Assembly: GCF_009932555.1 (NCBI RefSeq)
Contig: NZ_BLJO01000002.1
Coordinates: 130,576-194,575, forward strand
Source: Steroidobacter agaridevorans
GTDB lineage: Bacteria; Pseudomonadota; Gammaproteobacteria; Steroidobacterales; Steroidobacteraceae
Direction of reading: 5' to 3'
DNA length: 64,000 nt
A program made the translations under genes and the position numbers. Below are positions 1 through 9,128 of the stretch, one piece after another. The first letter of the stretch is position 1; the number at the start of each line of letters is the position of its first letter. Below the pieces are notes generated by a model that searched no databases, had not been told where the DNA came from, and was given only the letters and a program-made list of their open reading frames with translations.

Positions 1-757
1 CATCGGATGCGGCGCCGGCGGAGAACACGCCGAACCCCTTGCCGTCGGTGAGCGTCACGTTACCGCCATTACCATGGGAGCTGCGGGTCAGATAGGCGAC
101 GGCCTGCGAGCCCTGATAGATCGCGACGGTCCCGCCCGTGTCGTCGAGCACCAGGCTCGCCGCGGCTTTGTCGCCTTCGTAGACCGAGACGCTGCGATCG
201 CGCGCGCTCATGCTGGCGACCAACGATCCATTCTCGTCCATGACGGCGACGAGGCCCGCGCCGCCCCGCGCCTGGCCGACACCGGCAACGAAGGTGGCGC
301 CGTCTTTGTAAACGCGAACGCCATAGTTCCCTGCATCGCCTGCGCCAATCGTGACCTGAGCGCCTTCGCCGGAGGTTGAGGAAACCTTGTCGGCCACGCG
401 CAGGATGACTTTGCCGGTGCGGCCGACGACTTCGAAGGGGGCTGTGATGCGAGTGGCTGCCTGGCTGCTGCCGCGATTGTCCGAGTTCTTTTCGAGCGCA
501 GCGAGGCGCTTTGTCATCTCCTGCAACTGCTTCTGCATGTTCTCCATGCGAGCATCTTCCTCCTCCGGCGGCTCGTCGAGCTCGGCTTCCCACTCTGCGA
601 ATAGTTTCTTCTGCTCGCCCGCCTTGCAGGTGACTTTCATCTCGATCAGGCGCATCGCGCCGCCGGGGCCCACGCAGACAGGAATCGGATCGCCACCGGC
701 GTAAGCGCTCGCACCGACGATGCACATCAATGAACCAAGATAAGTTCGGATCCTCAC
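1..757 (-). CDS. Secreted coiled-coil / beta-repeat protein, partial
   Basis: The frame stays open to the left edge, so only the first 252 codons are seen. I start it at a GTG (757) because an AGGAGG ribosome site lies just upstream and the next residues form a signal peptide (MRIRTYLG...GASAYA, cut after about residue 20). An in-frame ATG at 727 would remove half of that signal. After a short Cys-containing segment comes a charged coiled coil (about residues 47-80, heptad-like MQKQLQEMTKRLAALEK). Then follow irregular 20-25-residue beta-strand repeats rich in Gly with GxVxVYxG-like turns, as in trimeric fibres. It lies 11 bases after the OmpA-family gene, so the two are probably one operon. 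No family was recognised; a surface or periplasmic fibre-like protein is an inference. Confidence 0.75.
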   Translation of the reverse strand, partial: MRIRTYLGSLMCIVGASAYAGGDPIPVCVGPGGAMRLIEMKVTCKAGEQKKLFAEWEAELDEPPEEEDARMENMQKQLQEMTKRLAALEKNSDNRGSSQAATRITAPFEVVGRTGKVILRVADKVSSTSGEGAQVTIGAGDAGNYGVRVYKDGATFVAGVGQARGGAGLVAVMDENGSLVASMSARDRSVSVYEGDKAAASLVLDDTGGTVAIYQGSQAVAYLTRSSHGNGGNVTLTDGKGFGVFSAGAASD

Positions 758-768
758 CAGTCGACCTC

Positions 769-1995
769 CTATGGTTTGATCAGCTCGACACGGCGATTGC
801 GCGCGCGTCCGGCGAGCGTTTCGTTCGTGTCGCGGGGTTGTGACGCACCGAAACCCTCGGTTGTCAGTCGCGCAGCGTCGATCCCGTGTGACTTCACGAG
901 AGCGTGTTTGACCGCGGCGGCTCGCCGCCGGGATAGATCCAGGTTGTAACGATCTCCGCCGATGGAGTCGGTGTGTCCGTTGACGACGAGCTTCCAGTCG
1001 GCCTGCTTGCGCAGGACTTCGGCAATCTCCGCCAGCCGCGGTGTGGACTCTTCACGGATTCGATCGCTGTTGAAAGAGAAGTGAATGTCATAGACAACCG
1101 CTTTGCCGGTCGTCGCGAGCTGCTGTTCCAGTGGCGGCCCGGCAGCGGGCGCCGTTCCGGTTGGCGCAACCGGCGCCTCGCAGCGATGGGCGATCTTCAC
1201 CACCTCGAGCGTTTCGCGATCGCTTGCGGTCTCTCGCCCGCACAGCGCGCGGCTCATCTCCGGGGCGGCTGCCTGCATGGTGCGGCAGAGCTCCTTCATG
1301 GGCTCATCCATGGGGGGCTCGGAATCGATGCCGACGCGAAACTTCAATGTCAGCGGATTCGCATCGTCATCGAGAAACAGGAACTCTGCCGGCTCCGCTG
1401 CGAATTCGCCGCGCGCGCGGATCACGGGAAGTGAGGTTGCCACGCCGTTGATGACGACGGAGATGTGCTCGGCCTGGCCGATGCGGACCAGCTCGCCCGG
1501 CGACATGAAGTCGTAGAGATTCGGGCTGCGATCTCGATTTGCGGGGAATTCGCCGGAGTAGGCATTGGAGATGGAGAATTCGCTGCGGCCGGCCGTTCTC
1601 AGTGCACGCAGTACCGCCTGTGAGGTTCCGATCGCCGTCGTCTCGGCAATCTGCGTCGGCATGCCGGTCATGAAGCGCTGCTGATACAAGGTCGCCGATG
1701 TCAGGTCCGAGCGGCGCACCGAACGGCTCAATGTCTGCTTGCGCACCTGGCCGAAGTCCGAAGCGAGCAGATCCGTGACGAGCTGTTCGGATGAGTAACG
1801 AATCAGAACGTTCTGATCGTCGATCGAGAGGACGGTCTTGATCGACTCATAGTCACCGTTGGGCTGACTGATTGCGGTGACGATTTGCAGGCCGGGGCAG
1901 AGCGGAACACGCGATGTCGATGGGGCTGCATTGACCAACGAGGCAGCGGCCATCGCTCCGAGGGCGAGGAGGGAAGTAAAGGGCAGGGGGCCCAT
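769..1995 (-). CDS. OmpA-family outer membrane protein
   Basis: This 408-residue protein starts at the ATG at 1995, which follows an AAGGA site and opens a signal peptide (MGPLPFTSLLALGAMAAASLVNA). Upstream in-frame sequence lacks these properties. Residues about 25-290 are not recognised and contain several Cys. Residues about 298-408 form an OmpA/MotB peptidoglycan-binding domain: FSFNSDRI at the start, GHTDSIGG, then the diaminopimelate-binding NLDLSRRRA with its Asp/Arg pair, and a typical ARNRRVEL end. It probably anchors the outer membrane to the cell wall. The long N-terminal region is larger than a simple Pal protein and has no obvious 8-strand barrel. It heads a two-gene operon with the fibre-like gene downstream. 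Confidence 0.85.
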   Translation of the reverse strand: MGPLPFTSLLALGAMAAASLVNAAPSTSRVPLCPGLQIVTAISQPNGDYESIKTVLSIDDQNVLIRYSSEQLVTDLLASDFGQVRKQTLSRSVRRSDLTSATLYQQRFMTGMPTQIAETTAIGTSQAVLRALRTAGRSEFSISNAYSGEFPANRDRSPNLYDFMSPGELVRIGQAEHISVVINGVATSLPVIRARGEFAAEPAEFLFLDDDANPLTLKFRVGIDSEPPMDEPMKELCRTMQAAAPEMSRALCGRETASDRETLEVVKIAHRCEAPVAPTGTAPAAGPPLEQQLATTGKAVVYDIHFSFNSDRIREESTPRLAEIAEVLRKQADWKLVVNGHTDSIGGDRYNLDLSRRRAAAVKHALVKSHGIDAARLTTEGFGASQPRDTNETLAGRARNRRVELIKP

Positions 1996-2161
1996 TGCAG
2001 GTCCTTGTCGTAGGTGCCATACCCCTGTAACGCATTCCCGCCGCAAATCCTGACAGGATCCGATGCCGGCGGAACATGAGTTCGCGGTGCCGAGTCGCTG
2101 ATGTTTTGAATTTATTTCACACCGCTGCTCGAAACACGCGGGTCTGAAGGTCACTGCGGTG

Positions 2162-2191
2162 TTGACTAAATAAAACAACTTGTATTATTAA
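2162..2191 (+). promoter_or_regulatory. Possible sigma70-type promoter for the TonB receptor
   Basis: TTGACT (2162-2167) is followed after 18 bases by TATTAA (2186-2191) in a locally AT-rich patch, inside the 291-base gap (1996-2286) between the divergent OmpA-family gene and the receptor. A TATTAT at 2183 with a 15-base spacer is the alternative -10. I see no clear operator or hairpin elsewhere in this gap. Confidence 0.35.
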
Positions 2192-2286
2192 TTCTACGTC
2201 GCGCATTCGATCGACGCGATGTCACCACAAGCAATCCGTAGCGCAGCTGGCGCGCGGGCGTTTCAAAAATGGTCAGGGGGTCAACG

Positions 2287-4995
2287 ATGAATCACGGGCG
2301 ATGGATCAGCCGGGTGCTGTTTGGCGTGAGCGCGTTGCCGCTTGGTCTGGTCGGTGTAGCGATGGCGCAAGCGCCCGTGGAAGAGGTAGTCGTCACCGGC
2401 ACGCGCGCGAGCTTGTCCCGGGCGCTGGACCTGAAAAAGGAAGTGCTCGGCGTGGTTGACTCCATTGCCGCGGAGGACATCGGCAAGTTCCCCGATCAAA
2501 ACGTTGCTGAATCGCTCCAGCGCATCGCCGGTGTGTCCATCGATCGAACGGCGGGCGAGGGGCGCTTCGTCACCGTGCGCGGTTTCGGTCCCGAGTTCAA
2601 CAATGTCCTGTTCAATGGTCGGCTGCTGGCGACCGAGAACGACGGACGTGAGTTCAGCTTCGACATTCTGGCGCCCGAGCTGATCAGCAGCGCGGAGGTG
2701 TACAAATCCTCCTCGGCTGAATTCCAGGAGGGCGGCATCGGATCGACGATTCAGCTACGCACTGCCCGGCCGCTGGATTTCGAGGGCTTTCACGCTGCCG
2801 GCAGCGCGGCTGCCAAGTATGACGGCGGCTCGGAGGAGACCACTCCAACGATGTCCGGCCTCATCAGCATGACCAACGAGAGCAACACGTTCGGTGCGCT
2901 GGCGAGCGTGGTTTACGACGAGCGCAAGGCGCGGCTCGAGCGATTTCACACCGATGGCTGGCTGACGGGGCAGGACCTCGACTTCAACCGGGACGGGGCC
3001 GCAGACCTGGCGGACGTGGCCATCACGCGCTCGTACAATCAAATCGTCGATGAGAGCACGCGAGAGCGCATGGGCGCCACGCTGTCCTTCGACTGGCTCG
3101 CCACCGATGCCCTGAAGTTCGAGCTCGACGCCCTCTACACCACCTACGAGATCGACAATCGCAACCATGTGCTTGCGTACTTCAGCGACCCCGCGGACAT
3201 CATTTCTGCCGAAGCCAACGGTAACGGCACGGTCACTCGCTACGTGCGAGGCGACACGGGCAGCCTGGCCACCGACTGGGTCGTCAGCGAACGGCCGCGC
3301 GATGCGTCGACCTACCAGCTCGCCTTCAATACCGAGTACACGCTGACAGAGCGTACCACCGTCGCGTTCGATGTTTCCTATTCCAAGGCCAAGGACGATA
3401 ACGGCGGCAAGGAGCGCTTTTATGTGCTTGGTACACGCAACACTGGCGTGAATCCAACGTTCGAACTGCGCCCCGGCAGTGCCACGCCGCTCTACACCAA
3501 CGTGTTGTCGCCCACCGATCCTGCGAATTTGCGGGCGCATTATCTGAACGAGTCGGGCAACGATGTCGAAGATGAGATCGGGCAGTTCCAGGTCGATGTC
3601 GTCCACGAGCTCGACGGTGTGATCAGGGCGCTCAAGTTCGGCGCCCTGGCCTCCAACCGGGAGAAAACGACCACTGATTACAAAACGCCAGGCTCGCTGA
3701 ACTGCTATTACTGCGGCTACTACGCCCCGGTGCCGGCCAGCGTCACGAGTTCCTATGACGCCGGGTCGTTCCTTGGCGGCTCTGGGTTGCCCACGCAGTG
3801 GCTCGATTTCGATATCGATGCGCTGATTCCGTATTACACATCACCGGCCGCGTACGGACTGAACGGCGATGCGGCCGCAAGGGCCGAGTTTGCGGCGAAT
3901 CTCGCGGCCAACGGTGGGGACTTCAGAGCCGTCTTGAATCCGCAAGGCTCCGGGTCGGTCGAGGAAGAATCGCAGGCTGCCTATGTGCAGCTGGAGCTCG
4001 GCGGCGACATTTCGGAGATGACCTGGAGCGGACAGGTGGGGCTGCGCTGGGTCAAAACGGATCTGACCGCGAAGGGCACCGGTCAGGAAATCGCATCGAT
4101 CACGCCCATCCCGGGCGACGCTACGGGGTTGGAGTACACGTTGACCGATTCCATGCCGATCACCGAGAAGAACGACTACGACTACTTCCTGCCATCGCTC
4201 GCGTTGCGGTTGAACCTGAGCGATCAATGGGCCGTGCGGATCGCCGGTTCGCGCACGCTCACACGCCCGACGCTCACCAACCTGCAGCCCACCGAGGGCT
4301 ACAACCTGCGTCCGCCGGATTCTTTCTTCAGCTCCGGCGGCAACCCGGCCTTGCAGCCCTATCTGGCAAAGAACCTGGACCTCGGCATCGACTACTTTCT
4401 CAACGATGCGAGCTACTTCAGCGTGGCGGGCTTCTACAAATGGATCGACAATTTCGTCTCGCTGGTGACGAGGCCCACCAACATCCTCGGCTATGAGTTC
4501 CTGGAGACGCGCCCGGTCAACGCCAACGATGCAAAGGTGTACGGGGTGGAGCTGTCCGCACAGTACACGTTCGACCGGTTGCCGGCGCCGTACGACGGCT
4601 TCGGTGTCTCGGCGAACTACACGGATGTGGACAGTTCGGTGACGTTCGATCCCAGCTTGAGCACGCAGGTATTCAACGTGGAAGGCCTGTCCAACTCGGC
4701 CAACCTGGTGTTGTTCTACGAGAAGGGTCCGATCCAGGTGCGCGCCGCGTACAACTGGCGAGATGATTTTCTGCGACGGACCTTCAGCTTCGAGGGACAG
4801 CCGGAGAACATCGAGGCCTATGGGCAGTACGACGTGAGCGCGAGCTTTCAGGTGAACGAAGCGTGGTCAGTGTTCGCCGAGTGCGTGAACCTGACGGACG
4901 AGCGTACGCGCAGCTACTCTGCTTTCAAAGAGCGCCTGTTGCAGCTGGAAGATAGCGGGCGGCGAATCACAGCTGGCGTACGTGCCCGCTTCTGA
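2287..4995 (+). CDS. TonB-dependent receptor (Xanthomonas/Caulobacter type)
   Basis: An outer membrane receptor of 902 residues for energised uptake of a large substrate, probably an oligosaccharide given the neighbouring GH97 gene. The start at 2287 follows an AGGGGG ribosome site; an ATG at 2269 lacks one. It has a signal peptide to about residue 29, then EEVVVTGTR, a plug domain (about 35-160) with the characteristic IAAEDIGKFPDQNVAESLQRI and VRGFG motifs, and a 22-strand-type barrel with aromatic-rich strands. The last residues GVRARF give the C-terminal Phe used by the BAM machinery. There is no N-terminal signalling extension, so it is a plain transporter rather than a transducer. The GH97 gene follows 25 bases later. 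Confidence 0.93.
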   Translation: MNHGRWISRVLFGVSALPLGLVGVAMAQAPVEEVVVTGTRASLSRALDLKKEVLGVVDSIAAEDIGKFPDQNVAESLQRIAGVSIDRTAGEGRFVTVRGFGPEFNNVLFNGRLLATENDGREFSFDILAPELISSAEVYKSSSAEFQEGGIGSTIQLRTARPLDFEGFHAAGSAAAKYDGGSEETTPTMSGLISMTNESNTFGALASVVYDERKARLERFHTDGWLTGQDLDFNRDGAADLADVAITRSYNQIVDESTRERMGATLSFDWLATDALKFELDALYTTYEIDNRNHVLAYFSDPADIISAEANGNGTVTRYVRGDTGSLATDWVVSERPRDASTYQLAFNTEYTLTERTTVAFDVSYSKAKDDNGGKERFYVLGTRNTGVNPTFELRPGSATPLYTNVLSPTDPANLRAHYLNESGNDVEDEIGQFQVDVVHELDGVIRALKFGALASNREKTTTDYKTPGSLNCYYCGYYAPVPASVTSSYDAGSFLGGSGLPTQWLDFDIDALIPYYTSPAAYGLNGDAAARAEFAANLAANGGDFRAVLNPQGSGSVEEESQAAYVQLELGGDISEMTWSGQVGLRWVKTDLTAKGTGQEIASITPIPGDATGLEYTLTDSMPITEKNDYDYFLPSLALRLNLSDQWAVRIAGSRTLTRPTLTNLQPTEGYNLRPPDSFFSSGGNPALQPYLAKNLDLGIDYFLNDASYFSVAGFYKWIDNFVSLVTRPTNILGYEFLETRPVNANDAKVYGVELSAQYTFDRLPAPYDGFGVSANYTDVDSSVTFDPSLSTQVFNVEGLSNSANLVLFYEKGPIQVRAAYNWRDDFLRRTFSFEGQPENIEAYGQYDVSASFQVNEAWSVFAECVNLTDERTRSYSAFKERLLQLEDSGRRITAGVRARF

Positions 4996-5020
4996 GGCAA
5001 CTCGGACAAGGACATCGAGG

Positions 5021-7000
5021 ATGCACATAAAACTATATGCGGCGATCGCGGCGTGCGTGCTCGTCACACAGCAGGCGAGGGCGTCCGCGCAAGCGGACTA
5101 CAGCGTCAGCTCCCCCGACGGCTCCATCGCGATCAAACTTCAAGTCGGCGCGGATGAGCCGCCTCGCTATGAGGTCAGCAGGCGGGGCGAGACGGTGGTC
5201 GCGCCCTCTCAGCTGCGTCTGCAACTGGTCGATGACCGTGGCTTCCAACTGTTCGATCCGGTGTCTTCCCAGCGCCGCTCGGTGGATGAGCAATATCGAA
5301 TGGTCGTGGGAAAGGCGTCGCAGGCTCGCGATCGCTTCAATGAGATGACGGTGTCGCTGCAGGAGCGCGGCGGGGCTGCTCGCAGGCTGGATATCATCCT
5401 GCGAGCCTATGACGATGGCGTCGCGTTGCGTTACTTCGTTCCGAGCCAACCGGGGTTCGATGAGCTGCAGCTGCGGGCCGAGGCGACCGAGTTCGCCTTC
5501 GCCGGCGACTATGAGTGTCATGGATTGAATATCGGGCAGATGTATTCGAGCCATGAAGGCGAGTTCGATCCGGTGCGGGCGAGCCGGATTCGCGAGCACC
5601 ATCTATTCGATGTGCCGTTGAGCTGCCGCATTCCGAGCGGTCGCACGCAATTCGTCATCGCCGAGGCGGATTTGCGCGATTACGCCGGCATGTATCTGAG
5701 CGGGCGAGGCAACGGCGAGCCCGGTGTGGTGACGCGCCTCGCGCGCCATCCGACCCCGGGCTCTGCCGTCGTGCGCGTGAAGTCGTCGGCTCAGGGCGTC
5801 GCATCGCCCTGGCGCGTCATCATGATGGCGGACACCCTTGGCAGGCTGATCGAGTCCACGCTCATTGCGAACTTGAATCCGCCGACGACATTACGCGATA
5901 CCTCCTGGATCGTTCCCGGCAAGAGCGCTTGGGATTGGTGGTCCGGTCCGCACCTGCCTGCGCCCGCGAAGGCGGGCATGGATATGGCGACGCTCAAGAG
6001 ATACATCGATTTCGCCGCGGCGGCGCGCTTGGAATACATGTTGATCGATGAAGGCTGGTGTTTGAATTCCGGCGTCGGCGGTGTGGCCCGGCCGGATGCC
6101 GACATCACCCGATCGAAGCCCGGCCTCGATATGCAGGAGCTGGTGCGTTACGCGGCGCAACGCAACGTTGGCTTGTGGTTGTGGGTGCAGTGGGCGCTGC
6201 TGGACCGGCAAATGGATGTAGCGCTCGCGCAGTATCGGCGATGGGGAATCAAGGGCATCAAGATCGATTTCATGGATCGCAACGATCAGCAGATGGTCGA
6301 GTACTATCACCGCGTGATGTCGAAAGCGGCAGAGCAGCGGCTGATGGTCAACATGCATGGCGCCTATCCGCCGACGGGCCTGTATCGCACCTATCCGAAC
6401 TACATGACCCAGGAAGGCGTCATGGGCGCGGAATACAACAAATGGAGCCGCCGGGTCACAGCGACTCACAATGTGACGCTGCCCTACACCCGGATGCTGC
6501 TCGGGCCGATGGACTACACGCCCGGCGGCTTCCGAAACGTCCAACCTGAAGAGTTCCGCATCAACAACAGTCCGCCCTTCGTCCAAACCACGCGCGGTCA
6601 GGCATTGGCGATGTTTGTGGTGTACGACGGCCCGCTGCAGATGGTGGCGGACAGCCCCGATGCTTATGAAAACGCCGCCGGCTTCGATTTCGTACGGGAC
6701 GTGCCGACGAGTTGGGATGAGACGCGCTTCCTGCAAGGAACGATCGCGGAGTACGTCGTGCTTGCCCGGCGCAAAGGCAATACGTGGTACATCGGCGCAA
6801 TGACGAACGAATCGGCCCGTGAGCTCACGGTGCCGCTTGATTTCCTCGCCTCGGGCAAATACCGGTCGCAGGTCTGGGAGGACGGCGCCATGCCGCAGGA
6901 ACTGCGGCAGAACAGAACGCAGCTCACTCGCGCAGACAAATTGACGCTCGAGCTCGCACCGGCCGGTGGTGCGGTTGCCGTCTTGATGGGCGGCGGGTGA
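5021..7000 (+). CDS. Glycoside hydrolase family 97, exported
   Basis: A 659-residue enzyme with a signal peptide (MHIKLYAAIAACVLVTQQARASA). The start at 5021 follows an AAGGA/GAGG site; an upstream in-frame extension into the receptor gene is not credible. Layout matches GH97: an N-terminal beta-supersandwich (about 25-290), a TIM barrel starting near WDWWSGPH, and a C-terminal beta domain. The strand IKGIKIDFMD carries Asp416, at the place of the nucleophile of retaining GH97 members (the alpha-galactosidase-like branch). SusB-type inverting enzymes lack an Asp there. Glu465 and Glu471 in the QEGVMGAEYNK segment are candidates for acid/base or calcium ligands. It is probably periplasmic, acting on alpha-linked sugars imported by the receptor upstream. 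The retaining mechanism is an inference from one residue. Confidence 0.92.
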   Translation: MHIKLYAAIAACVLVTQQARASAQADYSVSSPDGSIAIKLQVGADEPPRYEVSRRGETVVAPSQLRLQLVDDRGFQLFDPVSSQRRSVDEQYRMVVGKASQARDRFNEMTVSLQERGGAARRLDIILRAYDDGVALRYFVPSQPGFDELQLRAEATEFAFAGDYECHGLNIGQMYSSHEGEFDPVRASRIREHHLFDVPLSCRIPSGRTQFVIAEADLRDYAGMYLSGRGNGEPGVVTRLARHPTPGSAVVRVKSSAQGVASPWRVIMMADTLGRLIESTLIANLNPPTTLRDTSWIVPGKSAWDWWSGPHLPAPAKAGMDMATLKRYIDFAAAARLEYMLIDEGWCLNSGVGGVARPDADITRSKPGLDMQELVRYAAQRNVGLWLWVQWALLDRQMDVALAQYRRWGIKGIKIDFMDRNDQQMVEYYHRVMSKAAEQRLMVNMHGAYPPTGLYRTYPNYMTQEGVMGAEYNKWSRRVTATHNVTLPYTRMLLGPMDYTPGGFRNVQPEEFRINNSPPFVQTTRGQALAMFVVYDGPLQMVADSPDAYENAAGFDFVRDVPTSWDETRFLQGTIAEYVVLARRKGNTWYIGAMTNESARELTVPLDFLASGKYRSQVWEDGAMPQELRQNRTQLTRADKLTLELAPAGGAVAVLMGGG

Positions 7001-7024
7001 CCGGGGAGGGCAGCGCAATCGTTG

Positions 7025-7657
7025 CTACTGCTTCGACACCTCTTTCAGATAGCCCACACACAGCGCGGTCAGGTGCAGCTTCAGGCGGTCAAACGTGCTT
7101 TTGTTTCCGCCAGCTTCTATGGTCGCCCGCGTCGGTCCCACGATGGATGCGACCAGCACGCTGCTCACGACCTGAGGCTGCTCGAACCTGGCGTTACTGG
7201 CGGTTATCAACATGTCATGTATTGCCTGGGCGCATCGACTCGACTCCTCCTTGACGATGGCGTCGCCATCGATGGCCGCGGTGGGTAGATAGAGCGCGCG
7301 CGATATGTCCGGCCTGCGCGTCTTCGCATCGACGAAGACAGTCATGATGGTGGCGCACATCTCTTCGATGGGCTTGCCGTGCATCGACTGGCAGGCAGCA
7401 ACGGTCGCGTCGACAACCCCGCCGACATGTCGCCTCACGATGGCCGCCAGCAGCGCCCGCTTGTTCGGAAAGTATTGATACAGAGAGCCGATGGACACGC
7501 CGGCCCGGTCGGCAATCTGCAAGGTCGTGGTCTTGTCGAAGCCGTTGGCGAGCAAAACCTGAATGGTTGCTTCGAAAATTGTATCGATGGTGTCGCGAGA
7601 TCGGCGCTGCTGCGGTCTTTTCCGGGGGATCAGCGATGCGGCTGGGTTCCGTTTCAT
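7025..7657 (-). CDS. TetR-family transcriptional regulator
   Basis: A 210-residue repressor-type protein. The N-terminal helix-turn-helix (about residues 18-65) has the family core TTTLQIADRAGVSIGSLYQYFPNKRALL. The rest is a helical ligand domain of unknown specificity. I start it at the ATG at 7657, giving the usual short basic N-terminus (MKRNPAASLIPRKRPQQRR); an ATG at 7702 with a weak AGGTG site is possible. It is divergent from the SRPBCC-like gene, and the start codons are only 43 bases apart. An AGGT-n11-ACCT palindrome at 7679-7697 sits there and could be its operator, so control of itself and its neighbour is likely. Confidence 0.9.
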   Translation of the reverse strand: MKRNPAASLIPRKRPQQRRSRDTIDTIFEATIQVLLANGFDKTTTLQIADRAGVSIGSLYQYFPNKRALLAAIVRRHVGGVVDATVAACQSMHGKPIEEMCATIMTVFVDAKTRRPDISRALYLPTAAIDGDAIVKEESSRCAQAIHDMLITASNARFEQPQVVSSVLVASIVGPTRATIEAGGNKSTFDRLKLHLTALCVGYLKEVSKQ

Positions 7658-7700
7658 ATGCGAATAGTCCGGCGCTGCAGGTTTGGACAAGATACCTCGC

Positions 7701-8336
7701 ATGCGCACCTACGAATATCGGTTTCGCTTTGCTCTGACGCTCGCCGGCTTGCTGCTTGGGGGCCAAAGCCCGGCTTGCGAGCTCCCGGCCGGGTTCGTCA
7801 ATCCGCCCCGTCCGGACATCGCGCCGCTCGAGAAGCTCGTGGCTCATACGGAGCAAATTGACATTGCTCGTAGCCTGGCGGCCGTCATGCAGGCGGGCCG
7901 GCGACCGCTGAGCGAGGGCATTCGGCCGACGCGTGACTTGCCGGGCGTCAGCGGCACGCGCAATCTGACGAGCGGAGGGTTTGGCACGGTCGGCGCGCGC
8001 CGGCTCGTTTGTCTCACCGATGGCTCCATTGCCCTCGAAGAAGTGCTGCACAGTGAGGCGCACAGCGAACGCCGACGGTTCAGATATGTGGTCTGGAACT
8101 ACACCAGTCCGAAGTTTCGTGACGTCCAGTATGCCGTCGGTGAGTTCATCCACACTCAACCCGCGCCGGACCAGACGCGTGTCAACTGGACGTATCGATT
8201 CGCGCTCAAGGAAGGTCGAGACCCCACGCTTTTCCGCAAAGATTTTCTCGACAGTGCGTTTGCGGAATGGATGCGCAGCCTGTTGGAGAGGGGACGATCG
8301 AACGCCGAGGCGGCGCCCGCGGCCGACGTTGAATAA
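7701..8336 (+). CDS. Exported SRPBCC (START-like) family protein
   Basis: A protein of 211 residues with a likely signal peptide (RFALTLAGLLLGGQSPA) after the ATG at 7701. No clear ribosome site is visible, so a leaderless message is possible. The mature part has the pattern of the SRPBCC hydrophobic-pocket fold: LPGVSGTRNLT, GTVGARRLVCLTDGS, a long helix-strand segment RYVVWNYTSPKFRDVQYAVGEF, and TRVNWTYRFALK, ending in an amphipathic C-terminal helix. These proteins bind hydrophobic ligands; no catalytic residues can be assigned. It stands divergent to a TetR gene, which probably controls it, as in ligand-responsive efflux or detoxification pairs. Confidence 0.75.
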   Translation: MRTYEYRFRFALTLAGLLLGGQSPACELPAGFVNPPRPDIAPLEKLVAHTEQIDIARSLAAVMQAGRRPLSEGIRPTRDLPGVSGTRNLTSGGFGTVGARRLVCLTDGSIALEEVLHSEAHSERRRFRYVVWNYTSPKFRDVQYAVGEFIHTQPAPDQTRVNWTYRFALKEGRDPTLFRKDFLDSAFAEWMRSLLERGRSNAEAAPAADVE

Positions 8337-8401
8337 CCGTGGGAACGGTCATCATCTATTCGTCGGGGTGACATAGCCCTTGGCGTCTGGCGCGAGGGCA
8401 G

Positions 8402-9028
8402 CTATCTGGGAAGCAGGATTCCCAAGTCCCGCAGCTTGGCGCGGAAGTCGTCGGCACCCTGAAAGTGAATGGCGATCATCCCCTCGCGTGCCGCGGCTTC
8501 GACGTTGAGGATGCTATCGTCCACGAAAGCCGTGGACGCTGGGCTCAACCGGTAGCGCTCGATGATCAGTTTGAAGATCGCAGGATCTGGCTTCATCAGA
8601 CGCTCACGGCCAGACACCACGATGCCTTCAAACCACTCCAGGAATGGAAAACGCGCTTGGGCGATGTGAAAGGTCTCATCCGACCAGTTCGTGAGAGCCA
8701 GCAGCCGCACGTTGAGCTTGCGAAGGTGCTCGAGGATGACCACTGTTTCTTCGATTGCGCCAGGAATCATTTCTTCCCAGCGATCAAAGTAGGCTCTGAT
8801 ATTGGCTTCATGCTCCGGGTGACGCTCGATCGCCTCGGCGATTGCGTCCTTCCAGGGACGCCCGCGGTCTTGGTGCTCGTTCCACTCTGTGTTGCACACC
8901 TCTGTCAGAAAAAACTCCATCGCTGCCTCGTCGGCGCCAAAGATTTTCCGAAACAGATTCCTTGGGTTCCAGCGAATCAAAACGTTGCCGAGATCGAAAA
9001 CAACGGTATCGATGGAATGAGAGCTCAT
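8402..9028 (-). CDS. HAD superfamily phosphatase (YihX-like)
   Basis: A 208-residue member of HAD subfamily IA. Motif I is FDLGNVLI with the nucleophile Asp and a Gly-Asn replacing the usual Asp-Gly, as in YihX-type glucose-1-phosphate phosphatases. Motif II is LTNWS, motif III the Lys in MKPDPAIF, and motif IV FVDDS. A four-helix cap (about residues 20-90) follows motif I, the C1 arrangement. The ATG at 9028 puts motif I at the usual distance from the N-terminus; 9043 is equally open, and neither has a good ribosome site. It is a cytoplasmic sugar-phosphate or small-phosphate hydrolase. The link to the flanking carbohydrate genes is only by position. Confidence 0.85.
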   Translation of the reverse strand: MSSHSIDTVVFDLGNVLIRWNPRNLFRKIFGADEAAMEFFLTEVCNTEWNEHQDRGRPWKDAIAEAIERHPEHEANIRAYFDRWEEMIPGAIEETVVILEHLRKLNVRLLALTNWSDETFHIAQARFPFLEWFEGIVVSGRERLMKPDPAIFKLIIERYRLSPASTAFVDDSILNVEAAAREGMIAIHFQGADDFRAKLRDLGILLPR

Positions 9029-9128
9029 GGGTGCGCGAGGCATGATCTAGCGGGCGTGCCAGGCACGATTGAAGCCTCATAGCATACCAAGGCGCCTGCT
9101 TTTTGCATGCCCCAGAGCCACTTCTCAC

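Noticed and set aside
69..725. Arg-rich minus-strand frame at the left edge
   Set aside because: Wrong frame of the real gene, which has a GTG start, ribosome site and signal peptide at 757.
8336..8349. ACCGT-GGGA-ACGGT hairpin as a terminator
   Set aside because: Only five base pairs and no T tract; chance occurrence is likely.
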